A DNA stretch of 64,000 bases from Segatella copri (GTDB lineage Bacteria > Bacteroidota > Bacteroidia > Bacteroidales > Bacteroidaceae). The notes under the pieces are model-generated. The model did not search any database. It was not told where the DNA came from and worked only from the letters and a program-made list of their open reading frames with translations. The stretch is from NCBI RefSeq assembly GCF_015074785.1, contig NZ_CP042464.1, positions 1,984,001-2,048,000 of the forward strand, in the 5' to 3' direction. Shown piece after piece: positions 16,976 through 25,640 of the stretch. How positions within the stretch are numbered: the stretch's first letter is position 1; each line of letters starts with the position of its first letter. The position numbers and the translations under genes were made by a program.

Positions 16976-17130
16976 TTGCTTTCTGCTTCGAATTTTTGTA
17001 TCTTTGCACCGGCAATCGAAAGAACAGTCTTCTTGTGCCAAAAGTCGGTCATCTATGAAGACCGAGGCTGGTCTTAATAGATGGCAGGCGCCGGTCATCA
17101 ATGAAGACCACAAAATGGGCAGGAAACGGC
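16976..17130 (+). ncRNA. candidate small RNA: orphan promoter followed by a strong hairpin
   Basis: TTG at 16976-16978 and TATCTTTG at 16999-17006 make a full -33/-7 promoter, but no gene starts downstream on this strand before the convergent thioesterase. The transcript would contain CATCTATGAAGACC (17050-17063) pairing with GGTCTTAATAGATG (17070-17083) except for one mismatch, and then a further copy of GGTCATCAATGAAGACC near 17093-17109. The 3' end is not clear; the end given is a guess. Confidence 0.35.
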
Positions 17131-17242
17131 TTTCTGGGGAATTGTGATTCAAGGAACTCTTAAACGCAGACAGAGCATGATCAACTTCAAGAACTTTCAA
17201 AACTTCAAGAAAGACCCCAGCATTACAAACAAGTGGGGAGAG

Positions 17243-17716
17243 TTATTCCTCCCCCTCTACCTTGCAGCAGTCGAATCCCATCTCCCTGGCTTTATCAGGA
17301 CCAAAGGTGAAGTAGATGGCTTCGCCCTCATCACAAACCTCGCCTTTGGAGTTCTCCAGGGTCAGGTGGATGGTGACGATGTTGCGGCGCTGACTGGCGA
17401 TGTGACCACGCACCGTAATCTGCGAATCGGTGGTCATCACAGGCTTCTTGTACTTCACGTTGAGCTGCATCGTCACACCCGTGGTCTGCAGTTTGCGGTT
17501 GATAACCCAGCCTGCCACTTCATCCATCAGCATACTGATGATTCCGCCATGCAGGGTATTGATCCAGCCCTGGTAATTCTCGCCGGGATTCCAGATGGTA
17601 AGCACATCCTCACCCTCTTCCCAAAACTCAAGATGCAATCCTACAGGATTGTTGGGGGCACAGCAAACGCAGTTGTAACCCTCCTTGTTCAAATATGGAT
17701 TTAATATCTTCTTCAT
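17243..17716 (-). CDS. PaaI-family hotdog thioesterase
   Basis: A 157-residue acyl-CoA thioesterase-like protein of the single hotdog-domain kind. The helix that carries the active site reads TLHGGIISMLMDEVAGW, the family hallmark. The following strands are TGVTMQLNVKYKKPV and ITVRGHIASQRRNIVTIHLTL. The N-terminus has a Cys cluster, YNCVCCAPNNPVGL, found in a subgroup of these proteins. It probably hydrolyses a small aromatic or short-chain acyl-CoA, but the substrate is unknown. The gene stands alone, with a -7 box at 17768-17775. Confidence 0.85.
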   Translation of the reverse strand: MKKILNPYLNKEGYNCVCCAPNNPVGLHLEFWEEGEDVLTIWNPGENYQGWINTLHGGIISMLMDEVAGWVINRKLQTTGVTMQLNVKYKKPVMTTDSQITVRGHIASQRRNIVTIHLTLENSKGEVCDEGEAIYFTFGPDKAREMGFDCCKVEGEE

Positions 17717-17767
17717 TTTCTAATTGATTAAACTGATTTCTAACTGATTAAACTTTTTAAGACAAGG

Positions 17768-17775
17768 CAAAGGTA
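17768..17775 (-). promoter_or_regulatory. -7 promoter box for the thioesterase
   Basis: CAAAGGTA reads TACCTTTG on the minus strand, 52 bp upstream of the start. Confidence 0.5.
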
Positions 17776-17870
17776 CGAATAATATCTGATAAGGCAAAGT
17801 TTTTTTAAGATATTACGGTTAATTTTCCATAATAAAAAGTGAAGAAGCGTGGGAATCTTTAAAATTGATG

Positions 17871-17878
17871 TACTTTTG
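17871..17878 (+). promoter_or_regulatory. -7 promoter box for the 17905 two-component operon
   Basis: TACTTTTG matches TAnnTTTG, 27 bp before the response regulator start. Confidence 0.55.
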
Positions 17879-17904
17879 CAAGCAACAAAAAGACGATTAT
17901 AGGT

Positions 17905-18591
17905 ATGATTAAGATTTTAGTGATAGAAGACGAAAAGCGAGTGGCTGATTTATTGAAAATCGGTCTGGAGGAGAATGGCTATCAGGTTTTGGTGGCTTAC
18001 GATGGTGAGATGGGAAGGAGACTGTTTCAATCGAATGATTTCCAACTGATTATCTCAGACATCATCCTGCCGAAGCTCAATGGCTTCGAACTCTGTCAGG
18101 AAATCAGAAAGGCGGATGAAGAAATCCCTATCCTGATGCTCACGGCTCTGGGAACCGCCGATGATAAGCTGGAAGGCTTTGATGTGGGAGCCGATGACTA
18201 TATGGTGAAGCCATTCGATTTCAGAGAACTGCTGGCGAGAGTGAGAGTGCTGCTGAAAAGAAGAGCCGTGGCTAAGGTTGATGTGGTGAAGGAGATTTCA
18301 TACGCCGATCTGTGCATCAATCTGGAACGACAGGAAGTGAGACGAAACGGCGAACCCATCAAGCTTTCGCCTAAGGAATACAACCTGCTGGTTTATCTGG
18401 TGGAGAATGCCGAAAGGGTAGTGAGCCGAGTGGAAATCGCCGAAAAGGTATGGAACACCCATTTCGATACGGGAACCAATTTCATCGATGTCTATATCAA
18501 CTATCTGAGAAAGAAAATGGATAAGAACTTCGAGGTGAAACTGATTCATACCAAACCGGGAGTAGGCTTTATCTTAACGGACAAGATGTAA
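17905..18591 (+). CDS. OmpR-family response regulator, likely controller of the Mg2+ ATPase
   Basis: A 228-residue regulator. The receiver has E8/D9, phospho-acceptor D52 in IISDIILPKLNG, a conserved Thr in LMLTALG, and Lys in YMVKPFDF. The winged helix (about 130-226) ends with INYLRKKMDKNFEVKLIHTKPGVGFIL. It is the first gene of an operon with a histidine kinase, and the Mg2+ ATPase follows 164 bp after that kinase. Four phased heptamers before the ATPase promoter are the natural candidate binding site. The role in Mg2+ or envelope stress is inferred from this linkage. Confidence 0.93.
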   Translation: MIKILVIEDEKRVADLLKIGLEENGYQVLVAYDGEMGRRLFQSNDFQLIISDIILPKLNGFELCQEIRKADEEIPILMLTALGTADDKLEGFDVGADDYMVKPFDFRELLARVRVLLKRRAVAKVDVVKEISYADLCINLERQEVRRNGEPIKLSPKEYNLLVYLVENAERVVSRVEIAEKVWNTHFDTGTNFIDVYINYLRKKMDKNFEVKLIHTKPGVGFILTDKM

Positions 18592-18643
18592 CGCCCCAAA
18601 CAGATAAGCCGAATAAGAATTTCAATAATATCAGATAGAAATC

Positions 18644-20032
18644 ATGAAGATCAGAACAGCCCTTACCCTTAAATACACCTGCATTACGGCAACCATCTTT
18701 CTGCTTTGCATGGTGCTCATTTACCTGGTCAGCGAACATACACGCGACCAGACTTTCTTCAGAAACCTGAAGAGCGAAGGAATCACCAAGGCCAATCTCT
18801 TCCTGGCTGGGCAGGTAGATGCCAAGACCATGCAGTCGGTTTATCTGAACAACAGGAAGTTTATCAACGAGGTAGAGGTTGCCGTCTATACCACCGATTT
18901 CCACATGCTTTACCACGATGCCATCCACAACGACATCGTGAAGGAAACCGAAGGGATGATCAAGGAAATCATTCAGAAAAAAGAGATTGAATTCCATATC
19001 GGAAAATACCAGGGCATCGGAATGGTTTTCCAATACAAGGGAAAGGATTATATTGTTACGGCTGCCGCTTATGACGGCTACGGCTACGACAACCTGGTGG
19101 GTCTGCAGGAAACCCTCATTTGCCTTTTTATCATCGGATTGTCGCTGCTCTTTATCGCCGGCTATATTCTGGCAAGGCTCTCTCTCAAACCGATAAGAAA
19201 CATCGTGAACGAGGCTGAAACTATTACCGCCTCCCACATAGACCGCCGCATCCCCGTGAAGAACGAAAAGGATGAGTTGGGCGAACTGACCATCGCCTTC
19301 AATGAACTGCTCAAGCGACTGGAGATTTCCTTCAATTCACAAAAGCAGTTTGTAAGCAACGTGTCTCACGAGCTCCGCACTCCTCTGGCTGCCCTAACAG
19401 CCGAAATCGATGTTTCGCTGCAGAAAGAGCGAACCAACGGGCAGTACCAGCTCGCCATGCAGAACATGCAGCAGGACGCCAAGCGAATGACCCGTCTGAT
19501 AGACGGTCTGCTGAACCTGGCTAAAGCGGATTACGGCAAGGAAGAAATCAGCATGCGAGAGGTTCGCCTGGATGAACTGTTATTAGATGCAAGAGAACTC
19601 ATCCTGCGGGCGCATCCGGAATACAGCATCGACCTGCTCTTCTGCAACGAGGAAGAAGATGATGACAGTCTGATTACCGTCCTCGGCAATCCTTATCTGC
19701 TGAACATCGCCTTCTCGAATCTGATAGAGAACAACTGCAAGTATTCGGAGAATCATTCTTCCATCGTTCAGATTTCCTTCAGAGACAAATGGAGCATCGT
19801 CCGTATGGCTGATAACGGTTTTGGAATGTCGGCAAAGGATAAGGAGAATCTCTTCACCTTATTCTATAGAGGAGAAATGCATAGAGACGGAGAAAACAAA
19901 AAGGAAGTAGAGGGCTACGGCATCGGAATGACACTTGCCCATAAGATTATCCATCTGCATGATGGCAGCATCGCCGTGCATTCGGAGCAGGGCAAGGGAA
20001 CCATCTTCGTTGTGGAGATTCCACATATCTAG
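18644..20032 (+). CDS. membrane sensor histidine kinase with HAMP domain
   Basis: A 462-residue sensor: membrane helix at about 9-30 (TATIFLLCMVLIYLV), a periplasmic domain of about 120 residues, a second helix near 158-180 (LIGLSLLFIAGYILARL), HAMP (about 182-235, RRIPVKNEKDELGELT), HisKA with His in FVSNVSHELRTPLAALTAEI, and an ATPase domain with NLIENNCKYSENHS, DNGFGMS and GYGIGMTLAHKI. It lies 52 bp after its partner regulator and upstream of mgtA. The periplasmic domain has acidic patches that could bind cations, as PhoQ does, but this is conjecture. Confidence 0.93.
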   Translation: MKIRTALTLKYTCITATIFLLCMVLIYLVSEHTRDQTFFRNLKSEGITKANLFLAGQVDAKTMQSVYLNNRKFINEVEVAVYTTDFHMLYHDAIHNDIVKETEGMIKEIIQKKEIEFHIGKYQGIGMVFQYKGKDYIVTAAAYDGYGYDNLVGLQETLICLFIIGLSLLFIAGYILARLSLKPIRNIVNEAETITASHIDRRIPVKNEKDELGELTIAFNELLKRLEISFNSQKQFVSNVSHELRTPLAALTAEIDVSLQKERTNGQYQLAMQNMQQDAKRMTRLIDGLLNLAKADYGKEEISMREVRLDELLLDARELILRAHPEYSIDLLFCNEEEDDDSLITVLGNPYLLNIAFSNLIENNCKYSENHSSIVQISFRDKWSIVRMADNGFGMSAKDKENLFTLFYRGEMHRDGENKKEVEGYGIGMTLAHKIIHLHDGSIAVHSEQGKGTIFVVEIPHI

Positions 20033-20081
20033 CATAATCCTCACAACACACATCTCCCTATTAACAAACCACTTACAGATT

Positions 20082-20121
20082 CTCTAATAGTTTTCTAATA
20101 CCGTTCTAATTCTTTTCTAAC
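20082..20121. promoter_or_regulatory. four heptamers at exact 11-bp spacing, operator candidate for mgtA
   Basis: CTCTAAT at 20082, TTCTAAT at 20093, TTCTAAT at 20104 and TTCTAAC at 20115 start exactly 11 bp apart. They end 22 bp before the -7 box of mgtA and cover the place where an activator would sit. The OmpR-type regulator at 17905 is the obvious candidate protein. Confidence 0.6.
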
Positions 20122-20143
20122 GGCTTCTTCCACATAGTTTGCT

Positions 20144-20151
20144 TACCTTTG
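20144..20151 (+). promoter_or_regulatory. -7 promoter box for mgtA
   Basis: TACCTTTG matches TAnnTTTG, 44 bp upstream of 20196. The -33 region has only a weak TTG, as expected for an activator-dependent promoter. Confidence 0.55.
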
Positions 20152-20195
20152 CAACCGCAAAACAATAATTCACATCAAGTAAAAGTAAAGCAATT

Positions 20196-22862
20196 ATGTG
20201 GAAGAAGAAAAAGAACAACACAAAAATGGCTTTCAATACCGAGACGGTAATGATGGCTGCCAAGGCACCACTCAACACGGTGCTCACTTACTTCCAGACT
20301 ACCTCATTGGGACTCACCGATGAAGAAGTAGAGAAGAGACAGGGACTCTATGGCAAGAACGAGATTGTACACGAGCAGAAAAAGAAGCCGCTCGTAATGC
20401 TTGCCAAGGCGTTCATCAACCCTTTCGTAGGAGTGCTCACCGCACTGGTGGCTATCTCGTTCGTAATGGATGTATGGATGGCAGATCCAGGTGATCAGGA
20501 CTGGACTTCCATCATCGTTGTCTCGACCATGATTATCCTGAGTACCATCCTCCGCTTTGTACAGGAATGGAAGGCCAACCGATCTAGCGAGGCTTTGCAG
20601 AAGATGGTGACCAACACCTGCTATGTGGTGCGACTTGGTTCAACCACCCGTGGCGGAACACCAGGTGCAGAAATCAGCAATGAGGAACTGGTTCCTGGCG
20701 ACCTCATCATGCTATCTGCCGGCGATATGATTCCTGCCGACATCCGCATCATCGAATCCAAGGATCTGTTCGTCAGTCAATCCAGTCTGACAGGCGAATC
20801 TGATTCCATTGAGAAATTCCCAAATCTTTCAAAAGACCGCAACCATACGGGCAGCATCGTTGACCTCGACAACATCTGTTTCATGGGTTCCAACGTGGTG
20901 AGTGGTTCGGCAAAAGGCATCGTCTTTGCCACCGGCAACCACACCTATCTGGGAACCATCGCCAAGAACGTGGCGGGGCATCGTGCCGCTACAGCTTTCG
21001 ACAAGGGAATCACTAAGGTGAGTCTGCTGCTCATCCGCTTCATGCTCGTGATGGTGCCTATTGTGTTTCTGGTAAACGGCATTACGAAGGGCGACTGGAT
21101 GGAGGCCTTCATCTTCGCCATCTCCGTGGCCGTGGGATTGACTCCCGAGATGCTGCCGATGATTGTAACCGCCAACCTTTCGAAAGGAGCGATGGTCATG
21201 TCGCGCAAGAAGACCATCGTAAAGGATCTGAACGCCATTCAGAATTTCGGTGCCATGAACATCCTCTGTACCGACAAGACCGGCACCCTGACTCAGGACC
21301 ACATCGTATTGGAGCGCCACGTGAACGTGGATGGAACCGAGGACAAGGAAAATCGCATCCTGCGCCACGCCTATTTCAACAGCTATTTCCAGACGGGTCT
21401 GAAGAACCTGATGGACCGCGCCATCCTCTCGCACGTCAAGGAACTGGGATTGGAATCGCTGAGCAGCTCATATAAAAAGGTGGATGAGATTCCGTTCGAT
21501 TTCACGAGAAGACGCATGTCGGTGGTGGTAGAAGACAGAAACGGCAAGCGACAGATCATCACCAAGGGAGCCGTAGAAGAAATGCTGACGGTTTGCAGCT
21601 TTGCGGAATTCGGAGGAAAAGTGGAGCCGCTGACCGATGGAATGCGAAACAAGGCACAGAAATTCGTAAAGGAGATGAATGCGCAGGGCATGCGAGTGCT
21701 GGCACTGGCGCAGAAGAGTTTCCTAAGCAAGGAGAATAACTTTGCCATCGAAGACGAGAAGGAGATGGTGCTCATTGGCTATCTTGCCTTCCTCGATCCT
21801 CCAAAGGAATCAGCTTCGCTGGCCATCAAGCAACTGCATGAGCACGGTGTGGAAGTGAAGGTGCTTTCGGGCGATAACGAGGCGGTGGTAAAGGCTATTT
21901 CCAGACAGGTGGGAATCAATACTTCTGATTCCGTTACGGGACCGGAACTGGAGAATATGAGCAAGGAAGCCAAGCTGGAAGCGGTGATGAAATGCAGCAT
22001 CTTCTCAAAGCTTACCCCGATGCAGAAGGCAGAAATCATCCAGCTCCTGCAGAAGAGCAACAATACCGTAGGATTCCTGGGCGACGGAATCAACGACGCA
22101 GCAGCCCTGCGCGAATCAGACATCGGAATCTCGGTAGATTCGGCTGTGGATATTGCCAAGGAGAGTGCTGACATCATCCTGCTGGAGAAAGACCTGATAG
22201 TGCTGGAAAACGGCGTACAGGAAGGAAGAAAGACCTTCGGAAACATCGTGAAATACGTGAAGATGACTGCCAGTTCCAACTTCGGCAATATGTTCAGCGT
22301 GCTGGCAGCGAGTGCCTTCCTGCCTTTCCTGCCGATGCTTCCTATCCATCTGCTCATTCAGAACCTGCTCTATGATATTTCCCAAACCACCATTCCTTTC
22401 GACCGCATGGACAAGGAATATCTCGCCAAGCCACGTGTATGGGATTCAGGCGATTTGAGCAGATTCATGATCTGGATTGGACCTATCAGTTCGATATTCG
22501 ATATTGCCACCTACATGGTGATGTGGTGGGTATTCAAGTGCCAGGGACCGGACATGGAATCCCTCTTCCAGTCGGGTTGGTTTGTCGAGGGCTTGCTTTC
22601 CCAGACCCTCATCGTTCACATGATCCGTACCCGCAAGGTTCCGTTCATCCAGAGTTCTGCCTCATGGTCTGTGATGCTGATGACCTTCTCCATCATGGCT
22701 GTCGGCATCTGCATTCCATTCACATCATTCGGCTGTTCAATCGGCTTAACTCCTCTGCCATGGACTTACTTCCCATGGCTGGTAGGCATTCTGCTGTCTT
22801 ACTGCGTATTGACGCAATGGCTCAAAACTCTTTACATCCGGTCTTTCAAGCGCTGGCTATAA
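20196..22862 (+). CDS. mgtA: magnesium-translocating P-type ATPase (MgtA/MgtB family)
   Basis: An 888-residue P3B ATPase that imports Mg2+. An N-terminal cation-ATPase domain comes first (LTDEEVEKRQGLYGKNEI), then actuator motif LTGESDSIEKF, a long conserved run around FAISVAVGLTPEMLPMIV, phosphorylation motif CTDKTGTLTQDHI, hinge GDGINDAAALRESDIGISVD, and the C-terminal membrane part with PFDRMDKEYLAKPRVWDSGD, characteristic of MgtA. Residues 1-10 are Lys/Asn-rich; Met11 (MAFNTETV) is an alternative start. The gene follows a two-component operon and has a phased-repeat operator. No long Mg2+-sensing leader is visible, since the leader is only about 40 nt. Confidence 0.95.
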   Translation: MWKKKKNNTKMAFNTETVMMAAKAPLNTVLTYFQTTSLGLTDEEVEKRQGLYGKNEIVHEQKKKPLVMLAKAFINPFVGVLTALVAISFVMDVWMADPGDQDWTSIIVVSTMIILSTILRFVQEWKANRSSEALQKMVTNTCYVVRLGSTTRGGTPGAEISNEELVPGDLIMLSAGDMIPADIRIIESKDLFVSQSSLTGESDSIEKFPNLSKDRNHTGSIVDLDNICFMGSNVVSGSAKGIVFATGNHTYLGTIAKNVAGHRAATAFDKGITKVSLLLIRFMLVMVPIVFLVNGITKGDWMEAFIFAISVAVGLTPEMLPMIVTANLSKGAMVMSRKKTIVKDLNAIQNFGAMNILCTDKTGTLTQDHIVLERHVNVDGTEDKENRILRHAYFNSYFQTGLKNLMDRAILSHVKELGLESLSSSYKKVDEIPFDFTRRRMSVVVEDRNGKRQIITKGAVEEMLTVCSFAEFGGKVEPLTDGMRNKAQKFVKEMNAQGMRVLALAQKSFLSKENNFAIEDEKEMVLIGYLAFLDPPKESASLAIKQLHEHGVEVKVLSGDNEAVVKAISRQVGINTSDSVTGPELENMSKEAKLEAVMKCSIFSKLTPMQKAEIIQLLQKSNNTVGFLGDGINDAAALRESDIGISVDSAVDIAKESADIILLEKDLIVLENGVQEGRKTFGNIVKYVKMTASSNFGNMFSVLAASAFLPFLPMLPIHLLIQNLLYDISQTTIPFDRMDKEYLAKPRVWDSGDLSRFMIWIGPISSIFDIATYMVMWWVFKCQGPDMESLFQSGWFVEGLLSQTLIVHMIRTRKVPFIQSSASWSVMLMTFSIMAVGICIPFTSFGCSIGLTPLPWTYFPWLVGILLSYCVLTQWLKTLYIRSFKRWL

Positions 22863-22883
22863 TTCAGGAAAATGTTTATGTTT

Positions 22884-22922
22884 GTTCCGTCTAAATACCT
22901 ATAAATAGGGATTAGGCGGAAC
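22884..22922. terminator. hairpin after mgtA
   Basis: GTTCCGTCTAA pairs with TTAGGCGGAAC (one G-U pair) across a 17-base AT-rich loop. There is no clear T-run after it, so it may be an mRNA-end hairpin rather than a classical terminator. Confidence 0.4.
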
Positions 22923-23040
22923 CAAAACTATTCAAAACAACTAAAAAATACCTAGAAATGAGGATAAAGACAAGCGCCCTACTATTTAGAAGAAATAAAA
23001 ATACCGATTATTAAGTATTGCAGGATTTTGAAATATCCTG

Positions 23041-23048
23041 TACCTTTG
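23041..23048 (+). promoter_or_regulatory. -7 promoter box for the porin gene
   Basis: TACCTTTG matches TAnnTTTG and precedes a leader of about 100 nt that contains three ATACAAAA copies. Confidence 0.5.
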
Positions 23049-23151
23049 CAGCATGAATTAGCGAGATGCTCGCAAGTGGCGAGCAAGTGAACAAGAAATG
23101 ATACAAAACGTAATTATACAAAACACGAAGATTATACAAAAACATTAAGAA

Positions 23152-24192
23152 ATGAAGAGAATTATTTTTATTATTTTAGGATGCATCAATATTTGCCTTG
23201 CTTATGCACAGAGCTTTAACGGACAATATATTTCTGAATGGCAATGGGACATGAACAAGAATACCAATCTGATCAATCAGCTGAGATTGGAACTGAGTGT
23301 TCCGATAGGAAAAGGAAAGGATTCGTTCGAGGCGGCTACGCTGCATGTGGCAAAGACCAACGATGGCATTATTGATGACTGGCAGGGATTTTCTAACATA
23401 GATGCCGATAATAATTTCGCCATGCTTGCCGTGCTGGGCTACATGCACGAGTGGAATTCGGGCCATCTGTTTGTGGGTGTGAGAAACGTGAACGAGGATT
23501 TCTTTACCTCTGATGTTACGGCACTTTTCCAAAACAGTTCTGAGGGCATCTTCCCAACCGTTGCATCCAGCTATCCGATAGCCAACTATCCGTATTCGGG
23601 CTTGACCCTTTATTTTGATGTAACCAAGGGTGGATGGACTTTCAGAAACAGTCTGTATAATGGCGTAGGATATAATGGCTGGAAAGCCCACGACAATCCT
23701 TTCCTGGTCCGCCCGAAGAAGGATGGAATCTTCAATATGTCGCAGTTGGAGTATGAACATAAAGGTGGAAAGTATTTTGCGGGTGCTGCCGTCCATACCC
23801 GTCAATATCCGATTAACGAGGATGGCGAAATGGTTTCTGCAGATGAATCCAAGAGCAAAACCACCTGTGCCTGGTGGATTTACGGAGAGCAGAGCGTATG
23901 GAAGGCAGGCGACAAGAACATTTCGTGCATGGTACAGTATTCAGAGAACACCAGTCATCAGAATGCCTGCTACCGATACGCAGAACTGGGCGGTGCCTAT
24001 CAGGACGATAAGAACGAGTGCGGATTGTCAGGCCAGTACGCCCGCTTCCAGCAGGGTTCGGAATATTCACTGGAAGTAACGTGGAAAAGACAGCTGACGG
24101 AATCCATTTCCCTTCAGCCATCGTTCCAATACATCAAAAACGACAATGGAGATTTCACGGCACTCAGTGCCCGACTCTATGTCAGTTTCTAG
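23152..24192 (+). CDS. outer-membrane porin-like protein (OprB-like carbohydrate porin)
   Basis: A 346-residue exported protein. A signal peptide (1-20, ICLAYAQ) is followed by a barrel-like sequence with strand pairs such as LINQLRLELSVPIG, HLFVGVRNVNEDFFTSDV, GLTLYFDVTKGGWTFRNSLYN and a final GDFTALSARLYVSF ending in Phe, as outer-membrane proteins do. The block LFQNSSEGIFPTVASSYPIANYPYSG resembles the OprB-type carbohydrate-selective porins of Bacteroidetes. Assignment to that family is by motif memory and moderate. Its 3' end overlaps the convergent 24182 gene by 11 bp. Confidence 0.7.
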   Translation: MKRIIFIILGCINICLAYAQSFNGQYISEWQWDMNKNTNLINQLRLELSVPIGKGKDSFEAATLHVAKTNDGIIDDWQGFSNIDADNNFAMLAVLGYMHEWNSGHLFVGVRNVNEDFFTSDVTALFQNSSEGIFPTVASSYPIANYPYSGLTLYFDVTKGGWTFRNSLYNGVGYNGWKAHDNPFLVRPKKDGIFNMSQLEYEHKGGKYFAGAAVHTRQYPINEDGEMVSADESKSKTTCAWWIYGEQSVWKAGDKNISCMVQYSENTSHQNACYRYAELGGAYQDDKNECGLSGQYARFQQGSEYSLEVTWKRQLTESISLQPSFQYIKNDNGDFTALSARLYVSF

Positions 24193-25207
24193 CAATCCAT
24201 TTCGGCAAGACCAGGGTGCCCATCACCAGGAAAGGGTAATAGAAGATGGCGCGCCAGAGCATGGCGGCAAGGATGGCTACTGAGGCCTCGGGCAGGAAAT
24301 CAGCATAATAAAGGCGGAACATCAACTCTGCCACGCCACTTCCGCCAGGCGTAGGACTCAGAATGGAAATCATCCACATCACCCATTGGCGGCACCAAGC
24401 CACCAGCATGTTGCCCTGACAATGGAAGGCAATGAGAATAGCTACCACGATGGCGAATCTCGACAGCCACGCCAGGGAAGTATAACCCATCAGCTGCAGC
24501 CAGAATCTTCCGCCCTCCAGCTTTGCCTCCTCCGAAGCCATCGTCATCTCCTCGGAAAACTTCTCTACCTTGGGCAGGAATCTGCGAAGGAAAGGAATCT
24601 TGCAGCATCCCTTCAATACCCAGCCCAGAATCTGAGGACGATGCAACAACAAGAGGTAGAGGATGGCCGTCCAGACAGCAACGATAAGGGTGCTGACGAT
24701 GAAAATAACCTGCACTCCGCCCTTAATCCATTCGTTCGTAGCATCCACTGAAATCCCCACTCCATCAGCCAAGCTGAACAAGAGATGCGATGGAACACAG
24801 AAATAGAGCAACACGCAACTGATGGCAAGAAAAGCCTCATCAGCCAGCAGGGCTGCAAACATGGTGAAGATACTTCTACCCATAGAAACTCCCTCGCGAT
24901 TGAGATAGACAAAAGCCAATCCACTTCCCCCCACCGCCGAAGGAGTGACGGCAGAAGTAAACTCGCAGAGCACATTGATGCGGAACGCCTCGGCTACAGA
25001 TAACTTACGCTGGCAGAGATGACGGAAACGGAGGGTGAGCATCAGATTCTGGACCGCAAAGAGCAACACGCCCATTACTACTCCCAGAAAGAACCTGGGA
25101 GACAAATCTATCCTGCTAAGAACTTCCACATCAAACTCCCGAATCATCATTCCAACGATGACCACCAGTCCGATGGAAGCCGCCAACCATAAATGCCATT
25201 TTTTCAT
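24182..25207 (-). CDS. flippase-like integral membrane protein (LPG synthase TM/UPF0104 family)
   Basis: A 341-residue protein with about eight membrane helices. Family features are LRFRHLCQRKLSVAEAFRIN, VTPSAVGGSGLAFVYLNREG with the conserved PSAVGG core, and ILSPTPGGSGVAELMF near the C-terminus, a second PxPGGxG element. Members with this domain alone are thought to move lipids or lipid-linked sugars across the inner membrane; MprF carries the same domain fused to a synthase domain, which is absent here. The gene stands alone and overlaps the porin gene tail-to-tail. Confidence 0.85.
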   Translation of the reverse strand: MKKWHLWLAASIGLVVIVGMMIREFDVEVLSRIDLSPRFFLGVVMGVLLFAVQNLMLTLRFRHLCQRKLSVAEAFRINVLCEFTSAVTPSAVGGSGLAFVYLNREGVSMGRSIFTMFAALLADEAFLAISCVLLYFCVPSHLLFSLADGVGISVDATNEWIKGGVQVIFIVSTLIVAVWTAILYLLLLHRPQILGWVLKGCCKIPFLRRFLPKVEKFSEEMTMASEEAKLEGGRFWLQLMGYTSLAWLSRFAIVVAILIAFHCQGNMLVAWCRQWVMWMISILSPTPGGSGVAELMFRLYYADFLPEASVAILAAMLWRAIFYYPFLVMGTLVLPKWIARN

Positions 25208-25295
25208 ATTACTCTCAAAATAAAACTATACCTTATTATATATAGTAATATAACGATTAAATGGCTAATCTATTTTGTTGTCTGTCAATTAAATG

Positions 25296-25503
25296 CTAAT
25301 ATCTATCCAAAACTTCTACATCTATGTTCTCCCAAGAGCGCACCAGAGTCTCCGCGGCTACCGTATAGTTCATCTGCACCCAACTGCTCGCCGTCTATCG
25401 CCGCCTTTGCCAAATCAATCGTCAGCGAATTGCCGAAAGGAGTTTTGCGGATAATGCTGTAATACTTTTTACCGCTGCAAAGGTATTTAAAGGATGTTGC
25501 CAT
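25296..25503 (-). pseudogene. remnant of an alkaline-phosphatase-like (PafA-type) gene
   Basis: A stretch reading KTPFGNSLTIDLAKAAIDGEQ followed by LGADE resembles the middle of PafA-type periplasmic alkaline phosphatases. It then shifts frame into a natural-looking C-terminus, AAETLVRSWENIDVEVLDRY plus stop at 25296. The parts before and between are gone, so a large internal deletion is likely. A -7 box (25478-25485) sits right at its upstream edge. The family assignment of the first block is moderate; that of the C-terminal block is unknown. Confidence 0.5.
25478..25485 (-). promoter_or_regulatory. -7 box at the edge of the phosphatase-like remnant
   Basis: CAAAGGTA reads TACCTTTG on the minus strand. 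It points into the remnant and, beyond it, toward the flippase-like gene at 25207, which it may now serve. Confidence 0.4.
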
Positions 25504-25599
25504 CGTGTTACAAAGAAATGAAAGAAGAGTGAAAGCATTGCCTTTTTACAAAAAGATTTAAAAAATGGGACTGAATAAGACAAGGTAACGATATTTTGA

Positions 25600-25607
25600 T
25601 TATATTT
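25600..25607 (+). promoter_or_regulatory. -7 promoter box for the esterase
   Basis: TATATTTG matches TAnnTTTG, 33 bp upstream of the start. Confidence 0.5.
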
Positions 25608-25640
25608 GCAGTATTATTGCAAAACTAACAGATTTAAGAT

